Source: Parachlorella kessleri | Lineage: Eukaryota > Chlorophyta > Trebouxiophyceae > Chlorellales > Chlorellaceae | NCBI GenBank assembly: GCA_001598975.1 | Contig: BBXU01001584.1 | Location: 1-59,909 of the forward strand | Reading direction: 5' to 3' | DNA: 59,909 nucleotides | Shown here: piece by piece, positions 46,740 through 58,800 of the stretch | Numbering within the stretch: the first letter of the stretch is position 1 | Layout of the letters: every line of letters begins with the position of its first letter | The notes under the pieces: model-generated | What the model saw: only the letters and a program-made list of their open reading frames with translations | Databases searched by the model: none | What the model was told of the DNA's origin: nothing | Program-made: the position numbers and the translations under genes

Positions 46740-49700
46740 TCAGAGCTGCTCCTGCAGAGCCCTCATCTGCGCCTCAAAGTCGTCCATCTCGTCTCCTCCA
46801 TCTCCCTCCTCACCCCCATAATCAAACTGCAAGCACAGAAGACAAGAGGTTACCTTGCTGATTACGATAATCTCTGGCTGGCAAAGCACTCCAAGCAGTC
46901 ACCTACCACTCCAGCTCCATGCACACAGCCCGCAGCGCCCACCACCAACTACTTTCAGTGCAGTGACTTCTTTCAGATGCAGTGCAAGCCTAACTCCAGC
47001 ATAATTCCCACGACCGCACACCCCGTTGAACACAAACCATTACGCAGGTTTCTAAACCCCACACAGGCAAGCAGCACGCGCACCTCTTCATCACCCAGGT
47101 CCAAATCAGCATCCTCCATTGATGGCTTCTCGTCTTGTGCTGCAGCTGCTCCGTCCCTCTCATCCTCTCCTCTGGCCCTCTCATCCTCTCGGGGTGCCAG
47201 CTCAGCGGGCTTCGATGCCACAGCCAACGGCTCCTGGGCTGCTGGCACTGGCAATGTCCCGGCTGACCGCTCCACTTGAGGCTTTGCAGATCCCACAGCA
47301 GGCGCTGCTGCAGCTGCCGAAGCGGCCTTTGCTGCTGGGGTCGCAGCAGGCGGCGAGGTTGCAGGAGCAGGGCGTGCTGCAGGCCTAGCCTCTGCAGCCC
47401 CGGGTTGCCTACCAGTGGGCGCCTGCACGCAAACCAACAAAGCTGATTACACAATTCCAGCCTAGAGACGAGGCTCTCCTTCGCATCAACTTTCACATCA
47501 ATCCAAGCTTCGACAACTGGGCAGCCTCCGAACATCTCCGCAAGGCTTCTAGCTTCAGACGACCAGGGAACTTGCGAGCACAACCAGAGCTGAACACCTG
47601 AGCTTATAAATCATTGCTGCTGCTGAAAGGTAAAACGCTCCCAGCCACGACCGCGTCCTCTCACCTGCTCAGCTGTTTCTGCAGCAGCTGCAGTCTCCGG
47701 CTGCCACACAATGGGCCTGTGCCTCCTTGGCCGTGCCTGCCCCGCCTGCAACAATGTCAAGATGAGGCAATTTAAGATGGTAAGGTATTTTTCTGTCCAG
47801 TAACTGGCAAAACATACAACAGCCTCGCCACTCACAACAGGGGGCTGGATTTATCCAAGCAGCTCACCTGCTGAGAAGTGGCCGCCTGCGTTGCCATGCC
47901 CTGCGAGTCACCTGACTGCTGCCGCCGCACCTGCAAGTGCAGGCAGTTACCACGAGCTAAGCAGCGAGCGGCTTCATCTCCCAGCCACTAATCTGTTCAT
48001 AGCAACTGGCATGCATAGCTAAGCACAGGCACAAGGGGACTGCCCACCCCTTCTTATTCCCTTACCGAAACTCATGCCCCAACCCACCTACAACCCCCAC
48101 ATGTCCAGCATCTCTACATCCAACATTTAAGTCCGACCTTGCTTTATATTCAAGCTGCACCACCGCACCTGGCGAAGCTCTTGCAAGCTCCTTGGCGCCT
48201 GAAAAACGCTTTGCTCCTGCTTACTTGCGCCCTCTTGTGCGCGGTCTGCTTGCTGTGGGGCCGCTGCCGCCGGCGCCGACACCGATGGGGAGCCAACACG
48301 ACGCTGCCCTTGCTGAGCGGCTGCTCTGCCAGGTGCCCTCCCAGCACCCTGCTCCGCTTGTGGCTGCCGCTTGGCCGGCTTGGGAGGCGAGGACGAGGCT
48401 AGGGCGGGCACCTCATCCACAGCAAACTTGACCGACTGCTCGTCGGTGCCCGACATGCGGCGCTTCCCCAGCCGCACCTCGTCGCCCAGAAGTATCGTCC
48501 GGCGAAGCTGCACCACAGGTCAAGGAAATGAAACTTGTCAAACAGCTGGTGCTGGTTGACCATTTCCCAGGAAGGAAGGAAGTGGCCAAGACGTGGCAGT
48601 CTCACAGTTGTGGTTGAAAGGCTGAACTTCTTCTAGCAACCACTGAATATGCAACCTGTACATGCGTGTCCCAGCCACTGTTTTCAACCAAACAGGGGAC
48701 ACCCAGGGCTCCCCTAATGAGTCAACCTGCGAACAGGTGGCCATCCTGCCAAGCTGTTTGATACTTTGCAAACAAATCTTGCTGGCCGCCCACACCTTCG
48801 GCTCCGCAGGCTGCTCCGGGCCTCCCAGGGCCTTCTGGATAGCGCTGGCTACTAGGCCTCGCACGCCCCCGCCCCGCCGAACATGTGGGCGCCCCGCTCC
48901 CTCATCTTCATCCACAACTACCCTTGGTGCGGCTGCAGGTGCTTGCCGACCAACCTGCAGCACAACTCTGAGCGGTGAGTTGCATTCCTTCAGGGAGCTA
49001 CAACTTTGCTTGTAGCGCTGATGACCACATGACAAAGAGCACTGCTTCTATCCAACAAATTCCTGTAAAGCTCTTCATTTCCATATCAAGCCCACCATGG
49101 CTCAACGATGCCTACCCTGAGCCGCTTGGGAGACTGGCGCTCGCCGTCGCTTGCTGAGCGTGTTGGCGAATCTGAGGGAAGCGCCAGCCTGCCCGCCAGC
49201 CTAGCCGGGATGAAAGGCGCTGCCGATGCCTCCAGTGGATCTGGCTGCCTGCGCTTCTGCGGCTGCTGTGGTACCTCCCGAACCCGCTGCTGCTGCTGCT
49301 CCTGCTGGCGAAAGTGTGCCCGCTGCTGCTCCTGCTGGCCGACGCGGAGGCCTGGCCTTGCAGCTGGTGCACTTGCAGCGGGCTGCTGCTGACTTTGGCT
49401 GGGTATTCTTGCTGTTGCGGCTGCTGGGGCTACATCTCCCGTGCGCAACGGCTGTGCACGAACAGTGCCTGGGAATGCCGCCACAGGCTGGAGCGCTGGT
49501 GGAGCTGATACAAGCGGTGCTGAGAGAGCCTGCAGGGCAGGCCCCGCGTCACCGCCAAAGTCCACCGTGATGGGTTGCTGCACCGCTGCTGGGGCGCTAG
49601 CTGCTGGCATGGCGAACGGCATACCAGGACGAATAGCACCTGGAGGGACCGTCCCACCAAAGACCAGCCGCAGCGCATCCAGCTTAGCCTGCGGACAAAA

Positions 49701-50159
49701 GAAGCCAAACATCAGATATGAAATGCACAAGTGGGCAGGATGCCGGAAAACAAGGGGTTGGTTGAAGAGGGGCATTGCATGCCTCGCTCCAGTCGTAAGT
49801 CCACAGGCGCACCAACCTGGTCATGCTTGAAGGGGCAAAGCGAGCCCTTCTTGCAGCGGCCTTCAAAGAAAAAGGAACAATCCTGCTGCCCCTGTTGCGC
49901 ACGCGTCAAGGTAATCTTGGTCTGCGAGCAAAAGCCGATGATGTATGGAACTGGAGGTCCAGTGCTAAACTTAGAAAGGAGCTACTGACAGGTACAGGTG
50001 ACAGCAACTTTAACAAAGGTATCCGATATAACTCAACACTTGGTTGTGCAAAGAACTCACCGGATCATGGAGGAAGGGGCAACTGTTGCCTTTGTAGCAA
50101 TTCCCAGTCAAGAAGTAGTGACAGTCCGTACTTTTCCTGGTGTCCACATGCTGCTGCAT
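46740..50159 (-). CDS. CCCH zinc-finger protein with two N-terminal fingers, disordered middle and acidic tail (ZC3H11A-like layout), about 604 aa
   Basis: Nine exons, 50159-50061, 49891-49817, 49688-49116, 48954-48796, 48507-48169, 47930-47868, 47745-47665, 47422-47084, 46826-46740, are in phase for 604 residues. Two C-x7-C-x5-C-x3-H fingers open the protein: DCHYFLTGNCYKGNSCPFLH and DCSFFFEGRCKKGSLCPFKH. A long Pro/Ala/Gln/Arg-rich disordered region follows with SR-like patches (SPTRSASDGERQSPKRLR). The C-terminus is strongly acidic and ends in a possible short helix (DDFEAQMRALQEQL). Tandem fingers at the N-terminus of a disordered protein match ZC3H11A-type mRNA-export factors, so nuclear RNA binding is the best guess. 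The family assignment is tentative. The start is the ATG at 50159. Because the upstream acceptor implies a phase-2 intron just before it, a further 5' exon may exist. Confidence 0.72.
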
Positions 50160-50670
50160 GGGTACGGGCCTGCAGGCAGGAGGGCACAAGTGAGCCTCAG
50201 CCAGGCTGCATCCTACACTTACGGGTGGCAAAGGTATTGTAACATGCCCAACTCACCGCCCTGGTAGAAATGTGTGCCGGCGCCTTCTGCAGTTCAGGAA
50301 CCTGGACGATCATTAGCAGCTGCAGCGACGCCAGCCCACTGGTGGCCCGGTGGAGCGCCGGAGCCGCCGTGTAAGTCATTACTTTTGCTGCTCTGCTCCT
50401 ATGCTAACTTGACGCTGCCTGAGCTGCTGCTGACGCGCTACCTACCCCTGCCCACAAAGCCAGCAAAACAACTTACCTGTGCCAGTCCTAAAAAAAGCAC
50501 CCTCCAAAACAACGTGCACGGGCAAGCAGGTAGCAGGTGTGCAGGCAACTGCAGGATGCAGCAGGCAACGCAAGGGCAGAGAACAACCTGGGAGCAAAAC
50601 TTGGCCCGGTGAAGGAGATGAAAGAAACACCCAATCGACAGGGAACATAGAACGAGGCTGCAGCCGGCTG

Positions 50671-50865
50671 GTGTCGCTTGGTGCTAATATTGTACTGCTG
50701 TCATGCTTTGTACCGCCGCTCTTGAGCTGACCACAGTGCAGAATGCTCATGAGACGTGCTGACATACTAGGCATGAGTGTTGCAGGGCATGTGCTGTCAC
50801 AGCAGAGAACTCCTCGCCCACCAGACCGCCTCACACGGTCAACAACCCTGCCACTCCACTGCAGT
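50671..50865. repeat. Diverged direct repeat, copy A
   Basis: About 195 bp matching 52552-52790 in the same orientation. Shared blocks include GTGTCGCTTGGTGCTA, TTGTACTGCTGTCATGCT, GGGCATGTGCTGTCACAGCA and GTCAACAACCCTGCCACT. Point differences and small indels show the duplication is not recent. No ORF, inverted ends or target duplication is visible around this copy. Confidence 0.85.
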
Positions 50866-51254
50866 GACTGAATAACCTCCCCCCTCTCCGGGAGGAGGGA
50901 GAAAATGGGGCGTGCTTTCTTCTCCATTAAATCGGGCGTTCTTTCTTGGATGGCAAGGCGTCGATCGATGCCGGCACACCTGTAATGACATCGTTCGGCA
51001 GTGTTTTGCACTGTGCCACGCAGCCCCGGCGCTGAGGCTTTCACCGGGTGCACGATCGGCGGGAAGCACGGCAAGACGTCACCTGTTACCAACCAGTGCG
51101 AGGCAGTCCGCCTGAGTCACTTTCGTTTTCCGGTAACGTTTTCTGCTGTGTGTGATCCTATTGCCCTTCCGACGTAGTGGGCACGTGCCGCAACGTAAGT
51201 TTGGCATGTCATTGACATGCAGTACTCCATGCACCTTTGTTCGTATCTTTGCAG

Positions 51255-52010
51255 CGTTTCATCGAAGACGAGGCTGACTGCTCCGTTGAAGAAGACGACG
51301 ACGAGGAGCGCCGGTAACTGTTCAAGCCTTCCTCTACCGCGCCTGCTGTGTTGCTACTATAACTCTGGCCATGACTCTGCGTCTGTATGGTTTTGCAGCG
51401 GTGCTCGGTTTAGGATGACGCGCTGGAGGACTGGTTGACAGATGGGGTGGTGAACAGGAGGCAGACGGCAGCGGCGCTGGTGAGGAGCAGCAGCAGCTTC
51501 CACAACTGACTGTCAGTGGGAGCCAAACCAGCCTGCATCGCAGCCGCCAGCCAGAAGATCCCTGCTCAGGCTGCACAGCAGGTAATTGACAGGGCGACTC
51601 AGGCAGCCAGCTTGCCGGCAAGCTTGCCTACACGCCTGGCATGCTGTGCTCCTCACCTGTTTCAAGCAGCATGCCGTCCTATTGCACAGCTTAATTGGGC
51701 AGGCCTGCACTTATTTCGTTTATTCCTGCCACATACATTGTACCCACGTCACGCCTTTCACCACTGTTGAGGCCATTGAGAGTCATCTTCACTTGCTATG
51801 AGGGTTACTCTGGACACTTCTTCTGCGGAGGCACGCTATACGAAATCTATACACCCTCTTCAATGCTCCTGCAGGTGTGGCCACAGGTCAGGGAGCCTAT
51901 TTTCCTTACAAACCATATCCTGTATGAACGTGCTTCCTTGACCTGCTGCGCAATGTCACAGGCTGAGTTTGTGCCACCGCCTCGCCGGCGGCCGCAGCAG
52001 TCCCTGTAGC
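51255..52010 (+). other. Candidate exons of an unidentified acidic protein (model unresolved)
   Basis: Between plausible AG/GT borders, 51255-51313 reads RFIEDEADCSVEEDDDEER. A second segment from about 51415 reads DDALEDWLTDGVVNRRQTAA, and 51961-52009 reads AEFVPPPRRRPQQSL before a stop. The acidic, Trp-containing segments look protein-like, but the frames of adjacent segments do not join at the splice sites I can see. It could be a poorly expressed gene, a decayed gene, or the 3' end of a gene with unseen upstream exons. No family was recognised. Confidence 0.25.
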
Positions 52011-52529
52011 CGGCAGCCTTGGCAGGGCAGCACTTGCCTGACGTTGTTGTCTTGATACGATTGCTCGCGGCATGTCGGCGCCGCAGGTTGCCAGCTCCAA
52101 CTACCTGTTGAGGTCACGCATGCCCTTGTCCCAGCTTTTTTGCGCTGCGCTATGTATTCAATTACCCACTGCCAAGCACTGCCCGCGCGCAGCTTCCCTT
52201 GCTTATGCCCCTGCCCCATTGAGGGTTTGGCAAGGCATTGAACTTCTTGGTAGTTCCATAGTCCTGCTGACTTTGCAGAGTTTCCTGCTGGTGCCTTTTC
52301 AGTTGTTGCTGCTGATGTTCTCATCATTTTGGTGTTGTTTGCCACCTGGTTCTGTTTCGGATTGCTGAATCCTGCTCGCATGGCTCCATTACTGAAAAGA
52401 AAGAAAGAACTATTTATTTAATTATTATCCCATCCTCCGAATATACACAGGGGTAGATATTGTATAGGCCGTGCACCCGGCATATAGTGGGACGCACCAG
52501 CGGCAATGTGACTGTTATTTTGCTACGAC

Positions 52530-52823
52530 AATGACCTGCCCAGGTCGCCGCTGTGTCGCTTGGTGCTATGCTGCTAGAATTGTACTGCTGTCATGCTCTG
52601 TACCGCCGCTCTGAGCTGAGCTGTAGCAGAGACTGTTGCACCCAGCATGCAGCGGAGCATGCAGAATGCTCATTCAACGTGCTGACATGCTAAGAATGAG
52701 TTACAGGGCATGTGCTGTCACAGCACAGAACTGCCTATAACTGCTCGCTCACTAGACCGCCTCACAAGGTCAACAACCCTGCCACTGCAGTTGTGCTTCG
52801 GCAATGACCTGCCCAGCTCGCCG
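52530..52823. repeat. 21-bp direct repeats flanking repeat copy B
   Basis: The sequence AATGACCTGCCCAG followed by GTCGCCG (52530-52550) recurs with one mismatch at 52803-52823. The two repeats bracket copy B of the larger duplication almost exactly. Flanking direct repeats could be a duplication scar, recombination ends or part of the repeated unit. Confidence 0.8.
52552..52790. repeat. Diverged direct repeat, copy B
   Basis: About 239 bp homologous to 50671-50865 in the same orientation, roughly 1.9 kb away. It has an extra internal segment (about 52620-52660) with repeated GCATGCAG-type words that copy A lacks. It lies about 300 bp downstream of the uL3m stop. Confidence 0.85.
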
Positions 52824-53088
52824 GCAGCCAACTATGCATGGTGGTGGCGGCACAAACAAAGGCGGCAAGCTGCACACACTAATGCATGAGTTGTAGGCAA
52901 CTGTACTGCAGGGGTTGCTTGCATTTATGCTCTGGGACTAGCATATTGTGGGGCAACGACCTGTTACACCACTCTTCCTTTCATACCAAGTCTACGTGTG
53001 GTCACAGAGCCCACACCATGACCATCTTATGTACACTCCCAAGTGCTCAAGGTCTGCCCTGACACGCAGCAACCTGAAACCCAGCAAC

Positions 53089-55435
53089 TCAAGACTCCTT
53101 GTAGTCGAAGGAGTCCAGGCCCTGTGGCGGCGCTACCGTCACGTCTGGCAGCTCGCCCAAGAAAGTGGGCAGCGGGCGCGGTGGCTGCTGCTCAAAGCTC
53201 TTCTTGACTGCGTCCTTCACCAACAAGAAGTTGCCATTGTGTCCAGGGACCATGCCCTTCACATACAGCAGGTTGCGCACTGGGTCCACCTGCAGCAACC
53301 ACAAAGACATCAGTTTACAATACTGGAAGGTGTCAACGGGATGTCTGGGTGCAACTGGGTAAGGGGGCTGTGGCTCTGGAAAACTTCGCTGAAGCGGTCA
53401 GCATGCAGGAGTGCGGCAGGACTGGCTGGCGTTTGTGTGCCATTTCTTCTGCCGGGCCCTTGGGCGTACTCACAAGCAACATGCTCAGACAGACCGTCGC
53501 CGGGAACCAAGTTCTTGGCACGTGACTGTGGGAGGGGCTGCTGCTGCAGCGAGGAGCACCCGAGCACATAGCTCGAAATGCCCTACCTTGAACACATACA
53601 CATTCTGCACCGTTCGCCGCTCGCCACCCATGCGACCGGGCATCTTCTTGCCCTTCCACACCTTGCCCGGATCCTGCAGCAGAGTGGATGACAGTGGTGC
53701 ATCCACCATATACAGCGTACGCCTAGCAGGCCAGGGACCTGAACCAGGGCATATAGTCTAGTCAAGTCTAGTCTAGCAGCGTACCGTCACCTGACCATCC
53801 TGCCGTGAGTCCCCCAAGTGGGGCCAACAAAAAGCCAGGATGTACGATGCCCACAAACCACAAGATCCAAGTACCAATTCCTAATGGCATGCACCACTCT
53901 GAACCAGGGCATATACAGCTGTCAAAAACTATGAGAGTAAAGAGACAGCGACATGGCCTGCATTGTGGTGTAGGGACCAACATGCAAGTTGATTTCAACA
54001 CTGGCAGTGAGCGCAGGCTCGAGCCTGATGCCGGCACCCCGGTGGCTCGGCCTTGCTGCCACGCACTCCCCCCCTCGGTCCCATGCACCCGCCCCAGCCA
54101 GCCACCCACCTGGTTGGATCCCGTGGATCCGGGCACCCTGTGCGCAAGCGAGTTGCCGTGCGAGGCGGGGCCGCCGCGGAAGCCCCACTTTTTCATGACG
54201 CCCTGGAACCCCTTGCCGATGGTGGTCCCTGTGACATCCACATACTGCCCCGCCACGAAGTGGCTGGCGCGCAGCTCCGTGCCCACAGGCAGCAGTGCAT
54301 CTGGACTGACACGGAACTCTGCCAGCTTGCGCTTGAGTGGCACACCTGCAGCTTGCAGAAAAACGGCGGAGCCAGGGGGAGGAGTAAGGGGCTGCCTTGG
54401 GTGGCATGCACTATATGCATCAAAGGCCGAGGGTCGGTGCAGGGCCAGGTAGGTGACAGGGCAAGCCGCTTGGGTAGGGCACCAGCGACCTATGTGACAC
54501 ACTGCCCTATAGGCCCCTGTGATGGCTTTTAGGGCCATCAGGTCACCTGGATGTGACCCTAGATGGCACCCAGGGACACCTAGGGGACGCATCAACGCAT
54601 TACATACCCAATGATGCTAAGCACACCCAGCAGGAAAGCCAGGACAGTGGCCATATAGCACCGTTACATGCACCTGCTGCATTGAAATGCCCTCGTAGGG
54701 TGCCTACAAGCTGCTTCTCCCGCTTGGCTCCACACCCCAGCTGTAGTGCCGTGTACTTCTCCTTCTCATCCGTCTTCACTTGCACAACCTACATCCAAGT
54801 AAGAGCGCCCACTGTTACACACTGAGAGCGCCGACCTCATTGCTCCAAGCAAAGTGACCCTCGAGCGGTAAGGTTGCGGAACACAGCGCAGCCCCTTTAG
54901 CACACACGCCTAGGCAACCGGCACTGAGAGCCATGAGCTCTCAGAATTAGGCAGCCAGCACTGAAGGTCCCAAGTTCCCGAAGACTTTCACTTTGGTGCG
55001 GTCCAAAGGATCACATTATCATGCAGCAGCTGCAACCTAGGGCAAGACAACAACTCAGCACTGCCTGTCTACCGGGCCCCCTACCTGGCAGTCGTCTATC
55101 CAGAGTACAGTGAGGGGTATCCGCGCGCCCCAGTGGTCCCACTCCTGGGTCATGCCCACTTTGACTGCAATCACACCGCTGCGAACGCTGCTAGGACTGA
55201 GCTCCCGGCTTTCTAGGCTGACAAGTGGCTGCAAGGCGGCCGGCTCCCTGGCCAGGGCTGGTTCTGCATACCACCTCCGCTGCTGCTGCTGCGGCTGCTG
55301 TGGCTGTTGCTGCCAGCTACAGAGCCTGCCTTGCAAGGACGTCAGGCCTGCACTGGCTGATTCTAGGACTGCTGCACGCCTGCCAGCTCCTTCCAACAAG
55401 GTGGCAAGCAGACCCAAGGTACGGTGTCCCAGCAT
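53089..55435 (-). CDS. MRPL3: Mitochondrial-type 50S ribosomal protein L3 (uL3m), 329 aa
   Basis: Five exons, 55435-55085, 54788-54674, 54345-54110, 53673-53587 and 53289-53089, give 329 residues in one frame. The core reads [13 protein letters not shown], then [57 protein letters not shown] and [20 protein letters not shown]. This is the bacterial-type uL3 signature, including the loop that reaches the peptidyl-transferase centre. An N-terminal extension of about 90 residues, with Arg and a Gln-rich run ([13 protein letters not shown]) before the core, suggests organelle import. Its form fits mitochondria, but a plastid L3 cannot be excluded. The ATG used is the first in-frame one. Confidence 0.92.
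53739..53915. repeat. 17-bp dispersed direct repeat in a uL3m intron
   Basis: CTGAACCAGGGCATATA occurs at 53739-53755 and at 53899-53915 in the intron between exons 3 and 4. The first copy is followed by a short TAGTC/TCTAG-rich microsatellite. No function is apparent. Confidence 0.85.
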
Positions 55436-55890
55436 TGAGCCAAGCAACACAAAGTCGCACTGAAACTACTAGCTACTAGTTAGAAGGCGGTTATACTGCT
55501 AATGAACGTATGTGAAATCATGCAGGCACGCTACCCTTCATGGCACTTATTACAATAGACTGCACTGTTTATCTTCTAACATCTAATGTGTAGCATAGCT
55601 ATGCCTGCCAACGAAAACAGGCACTGGCGGGATGTTGTCCAGGGTCGAATCCAGGTGATCTTAGGTGACCCTGGCCCTCGGACCAGGCCCATTGTTCACT
55701 GGTGCCTGTGTCTGTCGGGAGCTCTCGGAGGGCTTTCCCCCACCCCCTTGCACACCAACTCTTTGGTCGTGCCTGTGCGTACCCAAGTTATGCATTGGAG
55801 CCCTAGCCCTAGATTTGTCACATTTTTTCGGGGAAGTATCTTTTGCTGCGCCTATACCAAGTCCCATCTTCATTAAGCAATTGAACAAGA
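55436..55890. promoter_or_regulatory. Shared upstream region, uL3m (-) and copper amine oxidase (+)
   Basis: About 455 bp between divergent start codons, expected to contain both promoters. No specific element could be assigned. Confidence 0.3.
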
Positions 55891-58800
55891 ATGCAGCCCG
55901 AGACCAACACGATGCTGACTGCTGGGGCCAGGAGGGTTGGGGTCATGTCCAAGCAAGTGCTGCCTGGCTCGGCTGTGGTGGATCAGCCTCACCCGCTCGA
56001 TCCCCTCAGTCCTTCTGAGATATTGGCAGCCTCCAAGGCTTGCAGGGTGAGCCGCGCGCAAGGCCGCTCGCGCTTTTCTGCGTCATGTGGTCAACCCAGG
56101 GCACGGTTAGGTGATTGACTGGACCGACTCCCATTGCCCTGCAGGACTATGCCCTGGCGCTTGACTTGCCTCCGTTGAGGTACTCGAGCATAGGCGCCAA
56201 GGTAAGCGAGCAGGGATGTTCAGCATCCCTCCTGTCCCCTCCAGATGGGCGGCAACCCTTGACAAATGGCAGCCAGCCCTCACACGCAATGTCCCCACCT
56301 GTAGCCGCCGCCTCACTTGCAACTATCCACGGAGTTCTCGAGCAAGTTACTGGTAGCTCTGGCTAGATAGCACCCCCTCCCTCATCAGCATACCCCAACC
56401 TCGCCCCGCTGCTGCTGCTGCTGCTGTTTTCAGGAGCCCAACAAGCATGAGGTGCTCTGTTACCTGAGGGGGGAGGGCCCTCGCCCCAAGAGGCTGGCAA
56501 TGTGCATCCTCACGGCGCCGCCCAAGAACGCGGTGATTGAGGCCCTGGTCGACCTGGATGCTCCGGTCCCCAAGCTGCTGTCATGGAAGGAGGTGAGCCA
56601 GCCAGCCTGGGCTGGGAGTGGTGCCGAGTGAACGGGAGGCTTTGTTGTGCAGCAGGCAGCCATAGATGAGTTCTTGTCTGGCCCGCAGAGAGACAGCAGA
56701 GAGACAGCCTGCAGGGTTTGCTTAACCTTGCTGTGTTACTCTGCAGGGCTCAGGTTCCAGGGGTAGTGTTAGGGGATCTCATTGCCTGCCATCCAGCTGA
56801 CGTTGCAACTGCCCGGTCTTCGAGTTTGAGTTACCACAAACGTCCAGCACGCCTGCGCCTGGTTCACTGCCTCGGCTTGCTGGATGAGAGCGCGGTGCAA
56901 GTGTCACCCCTTTCCCCTTTCGCAGATGGACGGCGTGCAGCCGGCGCTGACAATCGACGACTGCGTGGACTCGGAGCGCCAGATCAAGGCCAACCCGGAG
57001 TTCCAGCAGTACATGAAGGAGCGGTATGGCATCACCAACATGGATGAGGTGGCGTGCGACCCCTGGTACTCAGGCTACAGGTATGCGGGCTCTTGCCTGC
57101 GTGTCCCCCTTCCTGGCTGGCGCACTCTCGGGCCGCTGCACGTGTGCACTGCAGGCTGCCGCACTGCATGCATGCATCAGTTGGTAGAGTTGAGATTGGC
57201 AGATGTTGTCGCTGGCGCGCCTGCTGTGTAAGGTGTGCATGCCATCTGGCGCCTGGCCTTGCTCACTTCCTGATATGTTTACAGGCTCCCCTCCTGGGCC
57301 CCCTCACTCCCTTGCCTGCTGCAGTTGCTCATTGGCACCGCGTGTTGATCATTCCACCCTGATTTGCGCAGAGCATGCAGTTTCTGTGGTAGCTGTTGCA
57401 GGGCGTATTGCTTTGCAATGGACCCATCACTGGGAGATGCTGACAGTCCCTGCCCTGGCTTTGTACGCTGCGTAGGTACGGCCACCCCGACGGGCGTATC
57501 ATGCAGTTCATCCTGTACCAGCGCACCTCCCCCGCCGACAACTTTTACGCGCACCCCCTGGACACCGTGGTCTTCTACGACATGAACACCGACACCATCA
57601 AGGAGTTTGCCTGCTACGGGGACAAGGAGGGGCAGCAGGTGTGGGGGGGGGCCCGCTGGCTTGGCGCCGTGCTTCATTCTCCCAACCAACACAAGGGACT
57701 GTTTTCCTAGCTAGCATTGCTGTGATGGAGCGCGGGCAGTGCTGTGGCTGGCGCTGTTGAATGAGGAAGTGCCTGCTGGGAGGGCAGGCGGTGGTTGCGG
57801 GGTGGGAGAGAGCTGGGGTGCTGGTGTTGCCAGGCATGGACTGGCTTTATTACCCAGCTGGTGCTGCTTTGTGCAACCCAGCAAGATCCTGCCATGCACC
57901 CTTGTTTGCCCGCCTCGCCAACCATGCTCTGGTGGCATTCCATCCACCCACCCACCAACGCACCCAGCCTCCGCGCCCCCCCCCCCTCCCCCTCTGCCGC
58001 AGGTGCCCCTGCGCGACTACCAGTTCCACCGCACCCTGCTGGACCGCCCCTTCCGCCCCCAGAAGCCCCTGGAGGTGGTCATGCCCGAGGGCCCCGCCTT
58101 TGCGGTGGACGGCAACACCGTGACCTGGTCCAACTGGAGCTTCCATGTGGGCTACTCGTGGCGGGAGGGGCTCATCCTGTACAACCTGGCGTACGCGGAC
58201 GGCGGCAAAGTGCGGCCCATCATGTACCGCGCCGCGCTGGCCGAGATCATCGTGCCGTACGGCGAGCCGCGCAGCCCCTACCAGTACAAGTGCGCGTACG
58301 ACGTGGCCGACTACGGGCTGGTGAGTTTAAAGGGGCGAAGAGGGGGGTCGGGAGGGGGGGGGGTGTTGTTGAGATCTGCCGAGGTGCGCGGCCTCCTGAC
58401 ATGGCTGGCAACATCTTGGGGTTGAACAAGGAGGGGAAAGGGGGGGGCACACACAAGCAGCACTTGGTTAGGCAGCCAACCTTCAAAGGCGGGGAAAGCA
58501 GCCTGGGTGGCTGCATTTTGGCAGCCAGAGCTTGGCCCGTGCAAGCGGTGGCAGGGCCGCCATCCAGCCGGCAGTGCCGTCAGGGGCTTCCCGCTGGGGG
58601 CAGCGGCTGTGTGCATGTCATGGCGCTGTCTCCAGCGTTGCCTCCAGCGTACCGCAACGACTCAGCCGTCCTGCCTCCCCCTGAGTGTATTACTAAATAT
58701 GTGCATGCCCCCCCCCTGCAGGGCTTCTGCGCCAACTCCCTGGAGCTGGGCTGTGACTGCCTGGGCGTCATCAAGTACTTTGACGCCATACTCAACGACG

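Larger units (their letters stand above)
50160..53088. other. Gene-poor stretch of 2.9 kb with repeats and a few candidate exons
   Basis: No complete gene could be built here. It contains a diverged direct duplication (50671-50865 and 52552-52790), a 21-bp direct repeat around the second copy, and some plus-strand exon-like segments (51255-52010). It also holds the upstream region of the zinc-finger gene and the 3' flank of the uL3m gene. Base composition is more AT-rich around 52390-52540 than in neighbouring genes. Confidence 0.5.
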
